From the NCBI RefSeq assembly GCF_003123685.1, contig NZ_QCYJ01000154.1, forward strand, positions 62,001 through 126,000: 64,000 nt of DNA. The letters run 5' to 3'. Of the stretch, positions 9,199 to 16,351 are shown piece after piece; position 1 is the stretch's first letter, and each line of letters opens with the position of its first letter. The DNA is from Nocardia aurea (lineage in GTDB: Bacteria; Actinomycetota; Actinomycetes; Mycobacteriales; Mycobacteriaceae). The notes beneath the pieces are model-generated. The model saw nothing but the letters and a program-made list of their open reading frames with translations. It had not been told where the DNA came from and ran no database searches. The translations under genes and the position numbers were made by a program.

Positions 9199-9507
9199 CT
9201 ATTCGGTGCGGCGCAGCAATCGCGCCGCTCCGACGCCCAGGTCGATCTCGTCACGCGGCGGCGCGCCGTCGGAGAGATCCTCCCGGTGCATCAACGCCGT
9301 CTGTCGCTGTTCGAACTCGTGGTGCTTGGACCCCTGGAACAGCGCGGTGACCTCCTCGAAGCCCGCCGCGGCCACCGGGCGGCCCGCACGCCGGGACCAG
9401 GGCAGTACGCGGCTGCCGGTGAGGCGATTCCAGAGCACCTCGGCGAACGCCAGCGCGATGAGCAGGCAGGCGAGGCCGGGAATGGTCATGGCCACGAGGA
9501 GACCCAT
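9199..9507 (-). CDS. Small single-span membrane protein resembling DUF6191
   Basis: About 102 residues: an N-terminal hydrophobic helix (MGLLVAMTIPGLACLLIALAFAE), a basic turn, then a conserved soluble tail with FEEVTALFQGSKHHEFEQRQ and DGAPPRDEIDLG. From memory this pattern matches small actinobacterial proteins annotated as DUF6191; no function is known. The start at 9507 places the helix at the very N-terminus. An upstream GTG at 9516 is possible, and the longer frame to 9621 adds only low-complexity sequence. No partner gene is evident. Confidence 0.7.
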   Translation of the reverse strand: MGLLVAMTIPGLACLLIALAFAEVLWNRLTGSRVLPWSRRAGRPVAAAGFEEVTALFQGSKHHEFEQRQTALMHREDLSDGAPPRDEIDLGVGAARLLRRTE

Positions 9508-9614
9508 GTGATCCACGGTACTCGAGTGGGCTGTAGCGGCGGCGATCGGACGGCGTACAGCGTGAGCTGCGGCGATGGTACGCGCGAGTAGCGGAAAACG
9601 GGTATCGAATAAGG

Positions 9615-9643
9615 TTGCCATCGCGCTGCGATATGCCTATTCT
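9615..9643 (+). promoter_or_regulatory. Promoter of the leuA-R leader transcript
   Basis: TTGCCA (9615-9620), 17-bp spacer, TATTCT (9638-9643). Seven bases later is GTG 9651, so the transcript would start at or next to the leader peptide start codon. Confidence 0.68.
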
Positions 9644-9650
9644 CGGACGC

Positions 9651-9779
9651 GTGCCGAATCCCGCCCAGAGCCGCAGCACCGCGCTGACTGTCGCAGACCG
9701 CGACCGCGTGGTGCCTTCGCTAACCGCGAAGGTGGCGCAGGCGCGACTTCTCGTAGTAGCCCGCCGCAGCGGGGTCTGA
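9651..9779 (+). CDS. Predicted 42-residue leader peptide with Leu-Leu-Val-Val control codons
   Basis: A leaderless GTG opens a 42-codon frame ending at TGA 9777. Codons 33-36 are CTT CTC GTA GTA (Leu-Leu-Val-Val, 9747-9758), and codon 24 is CTA. CTT, CTA and GTA should be rare in a GC-rich genome. A strong stem-loop begins right after the control codons (9759-9805), and the stop codon lies in its loop. The gene downstream is a stand-alone LeuA regulatory domain. This is the layout of branched-chain amino acid attenuation: ribosomes stalling at the Leu/Val codons would open the hairpin and allow expression. The peptide itself need not have a function. The call rests on layout only. Confidence 0.68.
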   Translation: MPNPAQSRSTALTVADRDRVVPSLTAKVAQARLLVVARRSGV

Positions 9780-9805
9780 TTCGGACCGGCCCCCTCGCTG
9801 CGGGC
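9759..9805 (+). terminator. Attenuator hairpin in the leader of the LeuA-R gene
   Basis: GCCC(GCC)GCAGCG-GGGTC pairs with GACC-CCCC-CGCTGC-GGGC around a loop that contains the leader stop codon. A smaller hairpin (CCTTCGC/GCGAAGG, 9714-9732) lies within the leader frame. A ribosome paused on 9747-9758 would cover the 5' arm. There is no U-tract, so it may act by termination or by blocking translation. Confidence 0.58.
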
Positions 9806-9864
9806 CGTTGATTGTTGATGCTGGTCCCCTTACACCGACATTCTTCGGGAAGACCTCTACTGCA

Positions 9865-10302
9865 ATGACGATCCTGACTCTCGATACGACCACGTTCATC
9901 GCCGCCGCCCCCAAGGGCCTGCGCGCGGAAACCACAGAGCTGACCTCGGCGGAATTCTTCGACCGGTACTGCGTGCAGTCCGGGCCGGTCCGGCTCTCCG
10001 ACTGGGCGGGCGCGGGCCACGGCTCGGAATGTACCGCGACCCTGGAATTCGACGATCACCTCCGATCGGTCGCGACGACGGGCAGCCCGGTCGCCGCACT
10101 GACCTCGGCGCTCTACGACGAGGGCTACCCGGTCGAGATCCTGCAATTCCATCAGCGCCGTACCGCCGACGGCACCGCGACGTTCGTGCGGTGCGAGTTC
10201 GACGGCAAGCGCGGCTGGGGCGCCGCCCTCGCCGACGACAGCGGGGAATCCACTGTGCGGGCGATGATTTCGAGTATCAACCGCCTCGACACCCGCTCCT
10301 GA
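9865..10302 (+). CDS. Stand-alone LeuA-type allosteric (isopropylmalate synthase regulatory) domain protein
   Basis: 145 residues matching only the C-terminal leucine-binding domain of 2-isopropylmalate synthase: GPVRLSDW near residue 40, then ALTSALYDEGYPVEILQFHQ and the end motif GWGAALADDSGESTVRAMISSINRL. The catalytic TIM-barrel is absent and the frame has no truncated remnant upstream, so it is a separate protein and not a decayed leuA. It could bind leucine and modulate the real LeuA or act as a small sensor. It sits behind a predicted Leu/Val attenuator. A GGGA ribosome site lies ~12 bases before ATG 9865. Confidence 0.8.
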   Translation: MTILTLDTTTFIAAAPKGLRAETTELTSAEFFDRYCVQSGPVRLSDWAGAGHGSECTATLEFDDHLRSVATTGSPVAALTSALYDEGYPVEILQFHQRRTADGTATFVRCEFDGKRGWGAALADDSGESTVRAMISSINRLDTRS

Positions 10303-10360
10303 GCACTGCCCGGCCGCCACTGTTCTCCTCGGCGGTCGGACTCGGAGCCGGCCACGTACG

Positions 10361-10394
10361 ACGGGCCCGCGAAGCATCTGCTTCGCGGGCCCGT
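10361..10394. terminator. Bidirectional terminator between LeuA-R and thioredoxin genes
   Basis: A perfect 16-bp inverted repeat (ACGGGCCCGCGAAGCA and its complement) with a two-base spacer sits between the convergent genes ending at 10302 and 10418. Confidence 0.82.
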
Positions 10395-10417
10395 CGGGGT
10401 GTTCGGTCGGACGCCGA

Positions 10418-10789
10418 CTACTCGGCGGTCGCCTGCTGCTCGGCGAGTTGCTTGCGCACCTCGTCCATATCGAGCGCCTTGACCTGGGTGACCAGATCTT
10501 CCAGCGCCGCCGGTGGAAGCGCGCCCGGCTGGGCGAAGACCAGCACGCCCTCGCGGAAGGCCATGATGGTCGGGATGGAGCGGATATTCGCGGCGGCGGC
10601 CAGACTCTGTTCCGCCTCGGTGTCCACCTTGCCGTGCACGACATCGGGGTGCTGGTCGGAGGAAGCCTCGAAGGTGGGTGCGAAGCTCTTACACGGACCG
10701 CACCACGATGCCCAGAAATCGACGAGTACCACGTCGTTTCCGGTGACTACCTCATCGAAGTTCTTTTGGGTCAGCGTCTGGGTGGCCAT
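10418..10789 (-). CDS. trxA: Thioredoxin
   Basis: 123-residue cytoplasmic disulfide reductase with active site WCGPC (Cys30 and Cys33) and the cis-proline loop SIPTIMAF. The start at 10789 is fixed by a strong GAGAGGA ribosome site; the longer frame to 10960 has no support. It follows the 2'-5' RNA ligase-like gene on the same strand at 43 bases, so the two may be co-transcribed. No thioredoxin reductase is nearby, so this is a secondary thioredoxin. The C-terminal extension after the fold is acidic (EQQATAE). Confidence 0.93.
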   Translation of the reverse strand: MATQTLTQKNFDEVVTGNDVVLVDFWASWCGPCKSFAPTFEASSDQHPDVVHGKVDTEAEQSLAAAANIRSIPTIMAFREGVLVFAQPGALPPAALEDLVTQVKALDMDEVRKQLAEQQATAE

Positions 10790-10832
10790 GACGTCCTCTC
10801 GTTTCGTGTGTCGCCAGATTCCAACGCCCGGC

Positions 10833-11399
10833 TCACTGTTTATCTTCCACGTCCTCGACCGTGCTCGGTCCGGTACGGCCCGTCGCGTCGGCGACGAGCC
10901 ATGCCCGCCGTTGCTCACCGTCCCAACGCCGAATACCCACCACGGTCGCCGGGAAATCACGATCGTGGGCGACGGCGTCGATCGCTTCGCCCAGTCCCGT
11001 GATCGGAACCCGGCGCGCGAGGGTGACGTGCGGGGTCCATTCGTCGGGCCGCACGTTCGCGGGCACGCCCGGACACGGCGCGACCGTCCGGTGGATCAGG
11101 CGGTGCAGCGCGAGCAACGATTCGGTCGGCACGACGTGGCGCACCAGGATCGGGCGTCGCTTCCCGAAGATCAGCAATCCGCCGAGGCGCACCGGGATCG
11201 GCGCGAAGGCGCAGCGCTCGAGCGCGCGGTCGATACGCGGCCAGATCTCGTGCGCCACCGCCACGGTGATATGCGGTCGGTCGGTCGCGCGGCGATGCGC
11301 GGACGGTCCGGTGACGCTCGCCTGTGCCAGTGATTCCCACTGCCGCCGGATCTCGGCGTCGGCCGCGTCGTCCAGTAGCAGTTCGACCGATTGCACCAT
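10833..11399 (-). CDS. 2'-5' RNA ligase / 2H phosphoesterase family protein
   Basis: 188 residues with the two H-x-T/S motifs of the 2H superfamily, HIT at residues 43-45 (RPHITVAVAH) and HVT at 124-126 (TPHVTLARR), about 80 residues apart as expected. Family members hydrolyse 2',3'-cyclic or 2'-5' phosphodiesters of RNA or cyclic nucleotides. The substrate here is unknown. It lies upstream of the thioredoxin gene on the same strand and is divergent from the dehydrogenase at 11479. Confidence 0.85.
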   Translation of the reverse strand: MVQSVELLLDDAADAEIRRQWESLAQASVTGPSAHRRATDRPHITVAVAHEIWPRIDRALERCAFAPIPVRLGGLLIFGKRRPILVRHVVPTESLLALHRLIHRTVAPCPGVPANVRPDEWTPHVTLARRVPITGLGEAIDAVAHDRDFPATVVGIRRWDGEQRRAWLVADATGRTGPSTVEDVEDKQ

Positions 11400-11478
11400 C
11401 GTCTTCCGAAACTAGCGCTCCCGGCGTGTCAGCGGGGCGGTTCGAATCGCATCGCCGCCCCGGCGGCAGGATGACCGG

Positions 11479-12564
11479 GTGAACCATGTGAGTGAACCGC
11501 TACGACTCGGCCTGATCGAAGGCGACGGTATCGGCCCGGAGGTGGTGCGCGCCGCCCGGTCGGCGGTGGACGAGGCGCTGGTCGCGGTCGGCGCGCCCGC
11601 GATCGAATGGGTGCCGCTGCTGGTCGGCCACGAGGCGATCGCCGAATACGGCGATCCGGTCCCCGAGCAGACGCTGCGGGCACTGGAGGATCTCGACGCC
11701 TGGATTCTCGGACCGCACGACAATGTCTCGTACCCGGACGAACACCGGCGCGGTGTCGCACCGGGCGGGGCCATTCGCAAACACTTCGGCCTCTACGCGA
11801 ATATCCGCCCGGCCAGGGCGTTCACCGGCGTGCGAGCGTTCGCGCCCGATATCGATCTGGTCATCGTGCGGGAGAACAGCGAAGGTTTCTACGCCGATCG
11901 CAATATGTACGCCGGATCGGGGGAGTTCCGGCCGACCCCGGATGTCGCGATGGCCGTCGGCGTGGTGACCCGCCGTGCCTGCGAGTTGATCGCGCACGAG
12001 GCGTACCGGCTCGCGGCCACCCGGCGCAAACGGGTCACCATCGTGCACAAGGCCAATGTGCTGCCGATGACCATGGGACTGTTCCGCGACGTGTGTTTCG
12101 ACGTCGGGCACGCCTACCCGGGTGTGGAGGTGCTCGAGGAACATGTCGACGCCACCGCCGCGCATCTGGTGCGCGCACCCGGCGATTTCGACGTGCTCGT
12201 CACCGAGAATCTCTTCGGCGACATCCTGTCCGATCTGGCGGGAGAACTGAGCGGATCGCTCGGCATGGCGGCCTCGCTCAACTGCTCGGCGACCAGGGCG
12301 ATGGCGCAGGCCGTGCACGGGGCCGCCCCCGGGCTCGCCGGGCACAATCGCGCGAACCCGGTCGCGCTGCAATTGTCCGCGGCGATGCTGCTGCATTGGC
12401 TCGGCGCCCGTGACGGCAACGCGCTCTACGGCTACGCGGGTGACCGCATCCGACATGCCGTCGCTTCGGCGTTCGAGGCGGGGATCGCCACCGCCGACCT
12501 CGGCGGGTCGGCGTCGACGAGCGAATTCACCGAACAGGTCTGCGCCAGGGTGCACCGCCGTTAG
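11479..12564 (+). CDS. Isocitrate/isopropylmalate dehydrogenase family enzyme
   Basis: 361-residue NAD(P)-dependent beta-decarboxylating dehydrogenase. It has the N-terminal GLIEGDGIGPEV, the substrate-loop arginine region GAIRKHFGLYANIRPA, the catalytic KANVLPMT and FDVLVTENLFGDILSDLAG metal site. LeuB, tartrate and homoisocitrate dehydrogenases share these. The PDEHRRGVAPGGAIRKHF loop and the unusual ASLNCSATRAMAQAVHG stretch are not those of a typical actinobacterial LeuB, so the substrate is open. The start is GTG 11479, 79 bases from the divergent RNA ligase-like gene. A LeuA regulatory domain is encoded 1.2 kb upstream, but not in the same operon. Confidence 0.87.
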   Translation: MNHVSEPLRLGLIEGDGIGPEVVRAARSAVDEALVAVGAPAIEWVPLLVGHEAIAEYGDPVPEQTLRALEDLDAWILGPHDNVSYPDEHRRGVAPGGAIRKHFGLYANIRPARAFTGVRAFAPDIDLVIVRENSEGFYADRNMYAGSGEFRPTPDVAMAVGVVTRRACELIAHEAYRLAATRRKRVTIVHKANVLPMTMGLFRDVCFDVGHAYPGVEVLEEHVDATAAHLVRAPGDFDVLVTENLFGDILSDLAGELSGSLGMAASLNCSATRAMAQAVHGAAPGLAGHNRANPVALQLSAAMLLHWLGARDGNALYGYAGDRIRHAVASAFEAGIATADLGGSASTSEFTEQVCARVHRR

Positions 12565-12688
12565 CCGTGGTCACCCGATGGCTGTGTTCCCTGCCGCACC
12601 GTGGTCCGAAGGTGGCCGCCCTCACTGTGGGCTCGGTGTCGGTGCAGGTAGGGGCCGCTTTCAGCGATGCGGTACCGCGACGGCCCAT

Positions 12689-12712
12689 GTTTGAACCCCG
12701 CCCACCGGGTAT
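12689..12712 (+). promoter_or_regulatory. SigB/SigF-type stress promoter of csbD-like gene 1
   Basis: GTTT (12689-12692), 14-base spacer, GGGTAT (12707-12712), 37 bases before the start codon. This fits the alternative stress sigma factor consensus of actinobacteria (GTTT-N14-17-GGGTAY). Confidence 0.65.
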
Positions 12713-12749
12713 GCGACCGGAGTAAGCATTCCGAGACCCGGAGGTAGAT

Positions 12750-12995
12750 GTGTCCGAACATGCGAGTGGGCCCCGAGAGGCCGTTGAAGGCGTCATCGAG
12801 GACATCAAGGGTCGGGCCAAGGAGGCGGCGGGCGCCGTCACCGGCGACCGCGATCTGAAGGACGAGGGTGCGGCCCAGCAGGACAAGGCTGCGTCGCAGC
12901 GCGAGGCGGCCCGCAAGGAAGCCGAAGCGGAGTCCGCGCGTGCCGCCGCCGACCTGAACGAGGCGCGGCAGGCCGCCAAGCAGAAGGACCGCTGA
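12750..12995 (+). CDS. CsbD family stress protein
   Basis: 81 residues, highly charged, without tryptophan or cysteine. The CsbD core is EDIKGRAKEAAGAVTGDRDLKDEGAAQQDKA (residues ~16-46), followed by a long Ala/Glu/Arg helix that may form a coiled coil. CsbD is a general stress protein of unknown mechanism, SigB-controlled in Bacillus. Here a GTTT-N14-GGGTAT promoter lies just upstream. GGAGGT, four bases before GTG 12750, fixes the start. A strong terminator follows, so it is monocistronic. It belongs with the two stress-type genes on the other strand. Confidence 0.86.
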   Translation: MSEHASGPREAVEGVIEDIKGRAKEAAGAVTGDRDLKDEGAAQQDKAASQREAARKEAEAESARAAADLNEARQAAKQKDR

Positions 12996-13010
12996 CCGCG
13001 ATACTCGCGA

Positions 13011-13045
13011 AAAGGGGTGCGAACCGATCCGGTTCGCACCCCTTT
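13011..13045. terminator. Terminator after csbD-like gene 1
   Basis: A 16-bp perfect stem (AAAGGGGTGCGAACCG and complement) with a three-base loop, ending in TTT, lies between the convergent genes at 12995 and 13064. Confidence 0.85.
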
Positions 13046-13063
13046 CGTCCGTGCCGCCGACCG

Positions 13064-13399
13064 CTACCCCTTCTTGCGCGCCAGCGCCGCCGCCAGCTGC
13101 GCTTTGTTCATCGTCGAGCGGCCCTCGATCCCGCGCTGCCTGGCCTCGTTGTACAGCTGATCCCTGGTCGGCCCCTTCGGACCCTTGCGGCCGGAACGCT
13201 GCCCGCCGCGTTCCTGCGGTGACTTGTCCCGCAGGGATGTCCGGCTCGCCGTTCTGGTCTGGCCGGCGCGAGCGCGATTCTTGTTCACCGTCCGCGCGGC
13301 GATCTCCTTCGCGCGGCGGGGGTCCGCGCCCTGTTCCTTCTCGGCATCCCTGATGTGCTCGTATTGCCGTTCGTTCTTGTCGGTCCATTCCTTCGGCAT
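13064..13399 (-). CDS. Small basic stress-island protein with Rho-N/SAP-like tail
   Basis: 111 residues, very rich in Lys and Arg. The N-terminal half (MPKEWTDKNERQYEHIRDAEKEQG...AARTVNKNRARAG) is a conserved actinobacterial family, sometimes named plasmid stabilization protein without proof. The C-terminal ~35 residues (TRDQLYNEARQRGIEGRSTMNKAQLAAAL) look like a Rho-N/SAP-type helix-extended-helix that binds nucleic acid. An AGGAGG site precedes ATG 13399. A GTTT-N14-GGGTAC promoter lies 23 bases from the start, so it is probably a general-stress gene. The molecular role is unknown. Confidence 0.85.
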   Translation of the reverse strand: MPKEWTDKNERQYEHIRDAEKEQGADPRRAKEIAARTVNKNRARAGQTRTASRTSLRDKSPQERGGQRSGRKGPKGPTRDQLYNEARQRGIEGRSTMNKAQLAAALARKKG

Positions 13400-13421
13400 C
13401 CCGCACCTCCTCTATCGGCGG

Positions 13422-13445
13422 GTACCCGGCACGGTGGCCCGAAAC
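13422..13445 (-). promoter_or_regulatory. SigB/SigF-type promoter of the small basic protein gene
   Basis: On the minus strand GTTT (13445-13442), 14-base spacer, GGGTAC (13427-13422), ahead of the AGGAGG site and ATG 13399. Confidence 0.62.
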
Positions 13446-13502
13446 CAGCGCGTGCACGACCGTGTACGCATGTCCGGGTTGTACCCCGAGCGAAACGAAA
13501 GA

Positions 13503-13538
13503 CGCGCGGGTACAGGTCGGATGACCTGTACCCGCGCG
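13503..13538 (-). terminator. Terminator after csbD-like gene 2
   Basis: A perfect 16-bp stem (CGCGCGGGTACAGGTC and complement) with a GGAT loop lies 20 bases past the stop of the minus-strand gene at 13559. Confidence 0.8.
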
Positions 13539-13558
13539 CCCGAGATGTCTTCGGTGGA

Positions 13559-13732
13559 TCAGTGGCGGAACGCGTCCTTGACCTTCTCGCCCGCGTCCTT
13601 CAGATTCGACTTGGCCTGGTCGGCCTTGCCTTCGTTGCGCTTCTCGTCGTCGCCGGTGACCTGGCCGAACTTCTCCTTGGCCTGACCGGCGATGTCTTCG
13701 GCTTTGTTCTTCGCCTTGTCGGTGGTGCTCAC
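13559..13732 (-). CDS. Small CsbD family stress protein
   Basis: 57 residues, GTG start. Sequence on the minus strand begins VSTTDKAKNKAEDIAGQAKE and continues KFGQVTGDDEKRNEGKADQA, a complete minimal CsbD domain ending VKDAFRH. An AAGGGGA ribosome site sits six bases upstream. It has its own terminator and a GTTT-N14-GGGCTAT promoter. It is short enough to be missed by length-filtered gene calling. It is a second CsbD within 1 kb of the first but lacks the long helical tail. General stress role by family; mechanism unknown. Confidence 0.88.
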   Translation of the reverse strand: MSTTDKAKNKAEDIAGQAKEKFGQVTGDDEKRNEGKADQAKSNLKDAGEKVKDAFRH

Positions 13733-13787
13733 GAAGATCCCCTTTCCTGAGGCGAACCGGTCTCGGTATCGACCGGTCTCCTACCGC

Positions 13788-13812
13788 ATAGCCCGGTTCG
13801 GGGCGGGCAAAC
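13788..13812 (-). promoter_or_regulatory. SigB/SigF-like promoter of csbD-like gene 2
   Basis: On the minus strand GTTT (13812-13809), 14-base spacer, GGGCTAT (13794-13788). The -10 carries one extra C relative to GGGTAT. Confidence 0.5.
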
Positions 13813-13849
13813 ATCCGAGTATCCGACCATCGCTTGCCCGCGACCCGGA

Positions 13850-14356
13850 TCAGGCTTCGTGACCGGGCTCAAGCGCGGCCACCCGGTCGTAACGCAGTGC
13901 GGTGATATCCGGTGCCGGAGCGGAACCGGCTTCCGGCGCCAGGACGAAGCCGACGTGGTCGCCGAGATCGTGTGTGTCGAGGATCCGCCCGCAGAACCAG
14001 CCCGCAGCGGCGTCGAGTATCGGCAGGGTGGCGGGGCCGGGGTGCCAGTCGCAGTGCGCGAATTTGTCGATGTCGTCACCCGTTTCCGCGCCGAACAGGG
14101 TCGCCAGCGAGGTCTGTCCGCTGTCGAGCAGGTGAACCGCGAGGTGATGGGCCTCGCGGGCGAGGGCGTAGGTGTGATTCTTCTTGGAAAGGGCGACGAG
14201 GAAACGGGGCGGGTCGATGCTGACCTGGGTGGCGAACCCCACCAGGCAACCCGCCCGCAGTGGCCCCTTGCGGGTCGTCACCACGAGGACCGGGTAGTCG
14301 GCACCCGCGACGAAAGCGCCGAGAACCGACCCGGCATGTGCGCTGCCCTCGGGCAT
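13850..14356 (-). CDS. Flavin reductase-like FMN-binding protein
   Basis: 168 residues with the split-barrel flavin reductase fold: VLVVTTRKGPLRAGCLVGFATQVSIDPPRFLVALSKKNHTY (residues ~24-64), then AVHLLDSGQTSLATLFG and HVGFVLAPEAG. Such proteins reduce FMN with NAD(P)H for a two-component monooxygenase or act as simple flavoproteins. No partner oxygenase is adjacent. The start at 14356 is set by AAGGAG six bases upstream. A GGGTAT hexamer (14400-14395, minus strand) lies 38 bases upstream with a weak GTGC -35, so it may join the neighbouring stress genes. Confidence 0.9.
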   Translation of the reverse strand: MPEGSAHAGSVLGAFVAGADYPVLVVTTRKGPLRAGCLVGFATQVSIDPPRFLVALSKKNHTYALAREAHHLAVHLLDSGQTSLATLFGAETGDDIDKFAHCDWHPGPATLPILDAAAGWFCGRILDTHDLGDHVGFVLAPEAGSAPAPDITALRYDRVAALEPGHEA

Positions 14357-14580
14357 GTCTACTCCTTCGCGTTCGAACAACCGATGTGGGGCGGATACCC
14401 GGTACAGGGCCGACGCACCACGAGGATGGCCGGGCACCACACGGTGACGACACCGGCGGGGGTGCTTGCGCGGGCGATCCGCAGCGGCGACCATGTGGCA
14501 ACCTGCTCGCGGATCTGTGGCGAACATCCCGCTGACGTGCCGGTCGCACGGGAGACCGGTCGAATCGCAAAGGAATGCGG

Positions 14581-16269
14581 ATGGATTCAGGACCGAGCGT
14601 GCGGAATGCGCCGACCGAACCGGAGTCCGAGGTCGCCCGGCCACCACGCGATCCGCACGGCCTGTCGTTCACCGGAATGGTGCTGGCCCTGCTGGTGGCG
14701 TGGATTTCGCTGACCCCGTCACTGCTGCCACGCGGACCGCTGTTCCAGGGCATCGTGTCGGGTGCGGCGGCATTCGTCGGCTACGGCCTCGGGACACTGC
14801 TCGCGGCCGTGGCGTTCTGGATGGTGCGACGCCGACCCCCGCGCCCGGGCGGGGCGGTGTGGATGGGGCTGGCCGTGCTCGCGGTGGCGGGTTCGGTGGG
14901 GGTTTTCCTCTGGTTCGCCCACTGGCAGCGGGATCTGCGCACCCTCATGGAGGTCGACGGCCTGTCCTGGCGTGCCTATCCGACCATCGTGATCGTCGCG
15001 GTGATCATCTTCGCGGCGTTGCTGCTGACCGCGAGGGCGGTGGTGTGGGTGGCGCGCGCGATCGCGGGTGTGCTCGGCCGGGTGCTGCCGGATCGGGTCG
15101 CGGTGGTGGCCGCCTGTCTGGTCGTGGTCGTCGGGGCGGTCGGCATTCTGAACGGTGTCGTCGCCGATGCGGGGATGACGCTGCTCAACGACGTGTTCAA
15201 GAATGTGAACAACGAGATCGGCGCCGAGATCGACGCACCGCAGGGGCCGGAGCGTTCCGGTGGACCCGGGTCGCTGGTGAGCTGGGAATCGCTCGGTCGC
15301 CAGGGCCGCATCTTCGTCGCGGGCGGGCCGACCGCGGCGCAATTGGCCACCTTCAGCGGCCGACCCGCGAGCACGCCGGTGCGCGTCTACACCGGGTTGG
15401 CATCGGCGCCGACACCGGAGGAGGAGGCGGCTCTCGCGGTCGCCGAGTTGGAGCGCGCGGGCGGATTCCAGCGGGCTGTGCTCGGCGTCGCGACGACGAC
15501 GGGCACCGGCTGGATCAACGAAAGAACCGCCGCCGCAGTGGAATACCTCTACAACGGCGATACCGCGCTGGTGAGTATGCAGTACTCGTATCTACCGAGC
15601 TGGATCTCCTTCGTCGTGGACAAGGAACGCGCGCGCCGCGCCGGTCGCGCGTTGTTCGACGCGGTCTACGCGCGATGGTCGACGCTCGCGATGGACGCCA
15701 GGCCGAAACTGGTCGTCTTCGGTGAGAGTCTCGGCTCGTTCGGCGGCGAGGCTGCCTTCTCCGGCGTGCAGGACATGGCCGCGCGCACCGACGGCGTGTT
15801 GTTCGTCGGTCCCACCGCGAGCAACGAGGTGTGGCGGGACGTCACCGCCCGCCGGGACTCGGGTTCACCCGAATGGCTCCCGATCTATCGGGACGGGCGC
15901 ATCGTGCGCTTCGTCGCTCGCGCACCCGATCTGGGGCGGCCGGCGTCGGAGTGGCCGTCACCGCGCGTGGTCTATCTCCAGCACGCCTCCGATCCGATCA
16001 CCTGGTGGACACCGGAATTGCTGTTCCGCGAACCGGATTGGCTGCGCGAACCACGCGGCGACGACGTCCTGCCCGCGACGCGCTGGTACCCCGTGGTGAC
16101 CTTTCTCCAGGTATCGGCCGATATGGCGGTATCGGTCGACGTCCCCGACGGCCACGGCCACACCTTCCACGCGGCCATCGCCGATTCCTGGGCCGCCATC
16201 CTCGCGCCTGCGGGCTGGAGCGAAGCCGACACGACGCGGCTACGAGCGGTTCTGACCGGATCGGCGTGA
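14581..16269 (+). CDS. Membrane-anchored alpha/beta hydrolase (DUF2319/Abhydrolase_9 type)
   Basis: 562 residues. Four to five transmembrane helices lie in the first ~200 residues (LSFTGMVLALLVAWISLTPSLLPRG is the conserved opening of the family). The C-terminal ~340 residues form an extracytoplasmic alpha/beta hydrolase with nucleophile elbow GESLG (VVFGESLGSFGGEAAF), an acid in HASDPITWW and His in DGHGHTFH. Mycobacterial homologues are membrane esterases or lipases of unknown substrate. ATG 14581 is preferred to ATG 14575 because AAAGGA then has proper spacing. The 224-base upstream gap holds nothing else convincing. Confidence 0.88.
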   Translation: MDSGPSVRNAPTEPESEVARPPRDPHGLSFTGMVLALLVAWISLTPSLLPRGPLFQGIVSGAAAFVGYGLGTLLAAVAFWMVRRRPPRPGGAVWMGLAVLAVAGSVGVFLWFAHWQRDLRTLMEVDGLSWRAYPTIVIVAVIIFAALLLTARAVVWVARAIAGVLGRVLPDRVAVVAACLVVVVGAVGILNGVVADAGMTLLNDVFKNVNNEIGAEIDAPQGPERSGGPGSLVSWESLGRQGRIFVAGGPTAAQLATFSGRPASTPVRVYTGLASAPTPEEEAALAVAELERAGGFQRAVLGVATTTGTGWINERTAAAVEYLYNGDTALVSMQYSYLPSWISFVVDKERARRAGRALFDAVYARWSTLAMDARPKLVVFGESLGSFGGEAAFSGVQDMAARTDGVLFVGPTASNEVWRDVTARRDSGSPEWLPIYRDGRIVRFVARAPDLGRPASEWPSPRVVYLQHASDPITWWTPELLFREPDWLREPRGDDVLPATRWYPVVTFLQVSADMAVSVDVPDGHGHTFHAAIADSWAAILAPAGWSEADTTRLRAVLTGSA

Positions 16270-16285
16270 TGTGGGCGCGGGGTGT

Positions 16286-16326
16286 GAATTCGGCCGACCG
16301 AATTCGCCGAGAGTAATGCAGTTACT
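16286..16326. promoter_or_regulatory. Two inverted repeats in the hydrolase-TetR gap
   Basis: GAATTCGG-CCGA-CCGAATTC (16286-16305) could terminate the hydrolase mRNA or bind a regulator. AGTAA-N5-TTACT (16312-16326) lies just before the TAGGGT -10 (16340-16345) of the next gene and is a candidate autoregulatory operator. Confidence 0.45.
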
Positions 16327-16351
16327 GTGACCTGCCGTTTAGGGTGAATGC

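Noticed and set aside
11479..12564. Calling this gene leuB
   Set aside because: The substrate-loop sequence and the atypical C-terminal half do not support a specific leuB assignment, so only the family is given.
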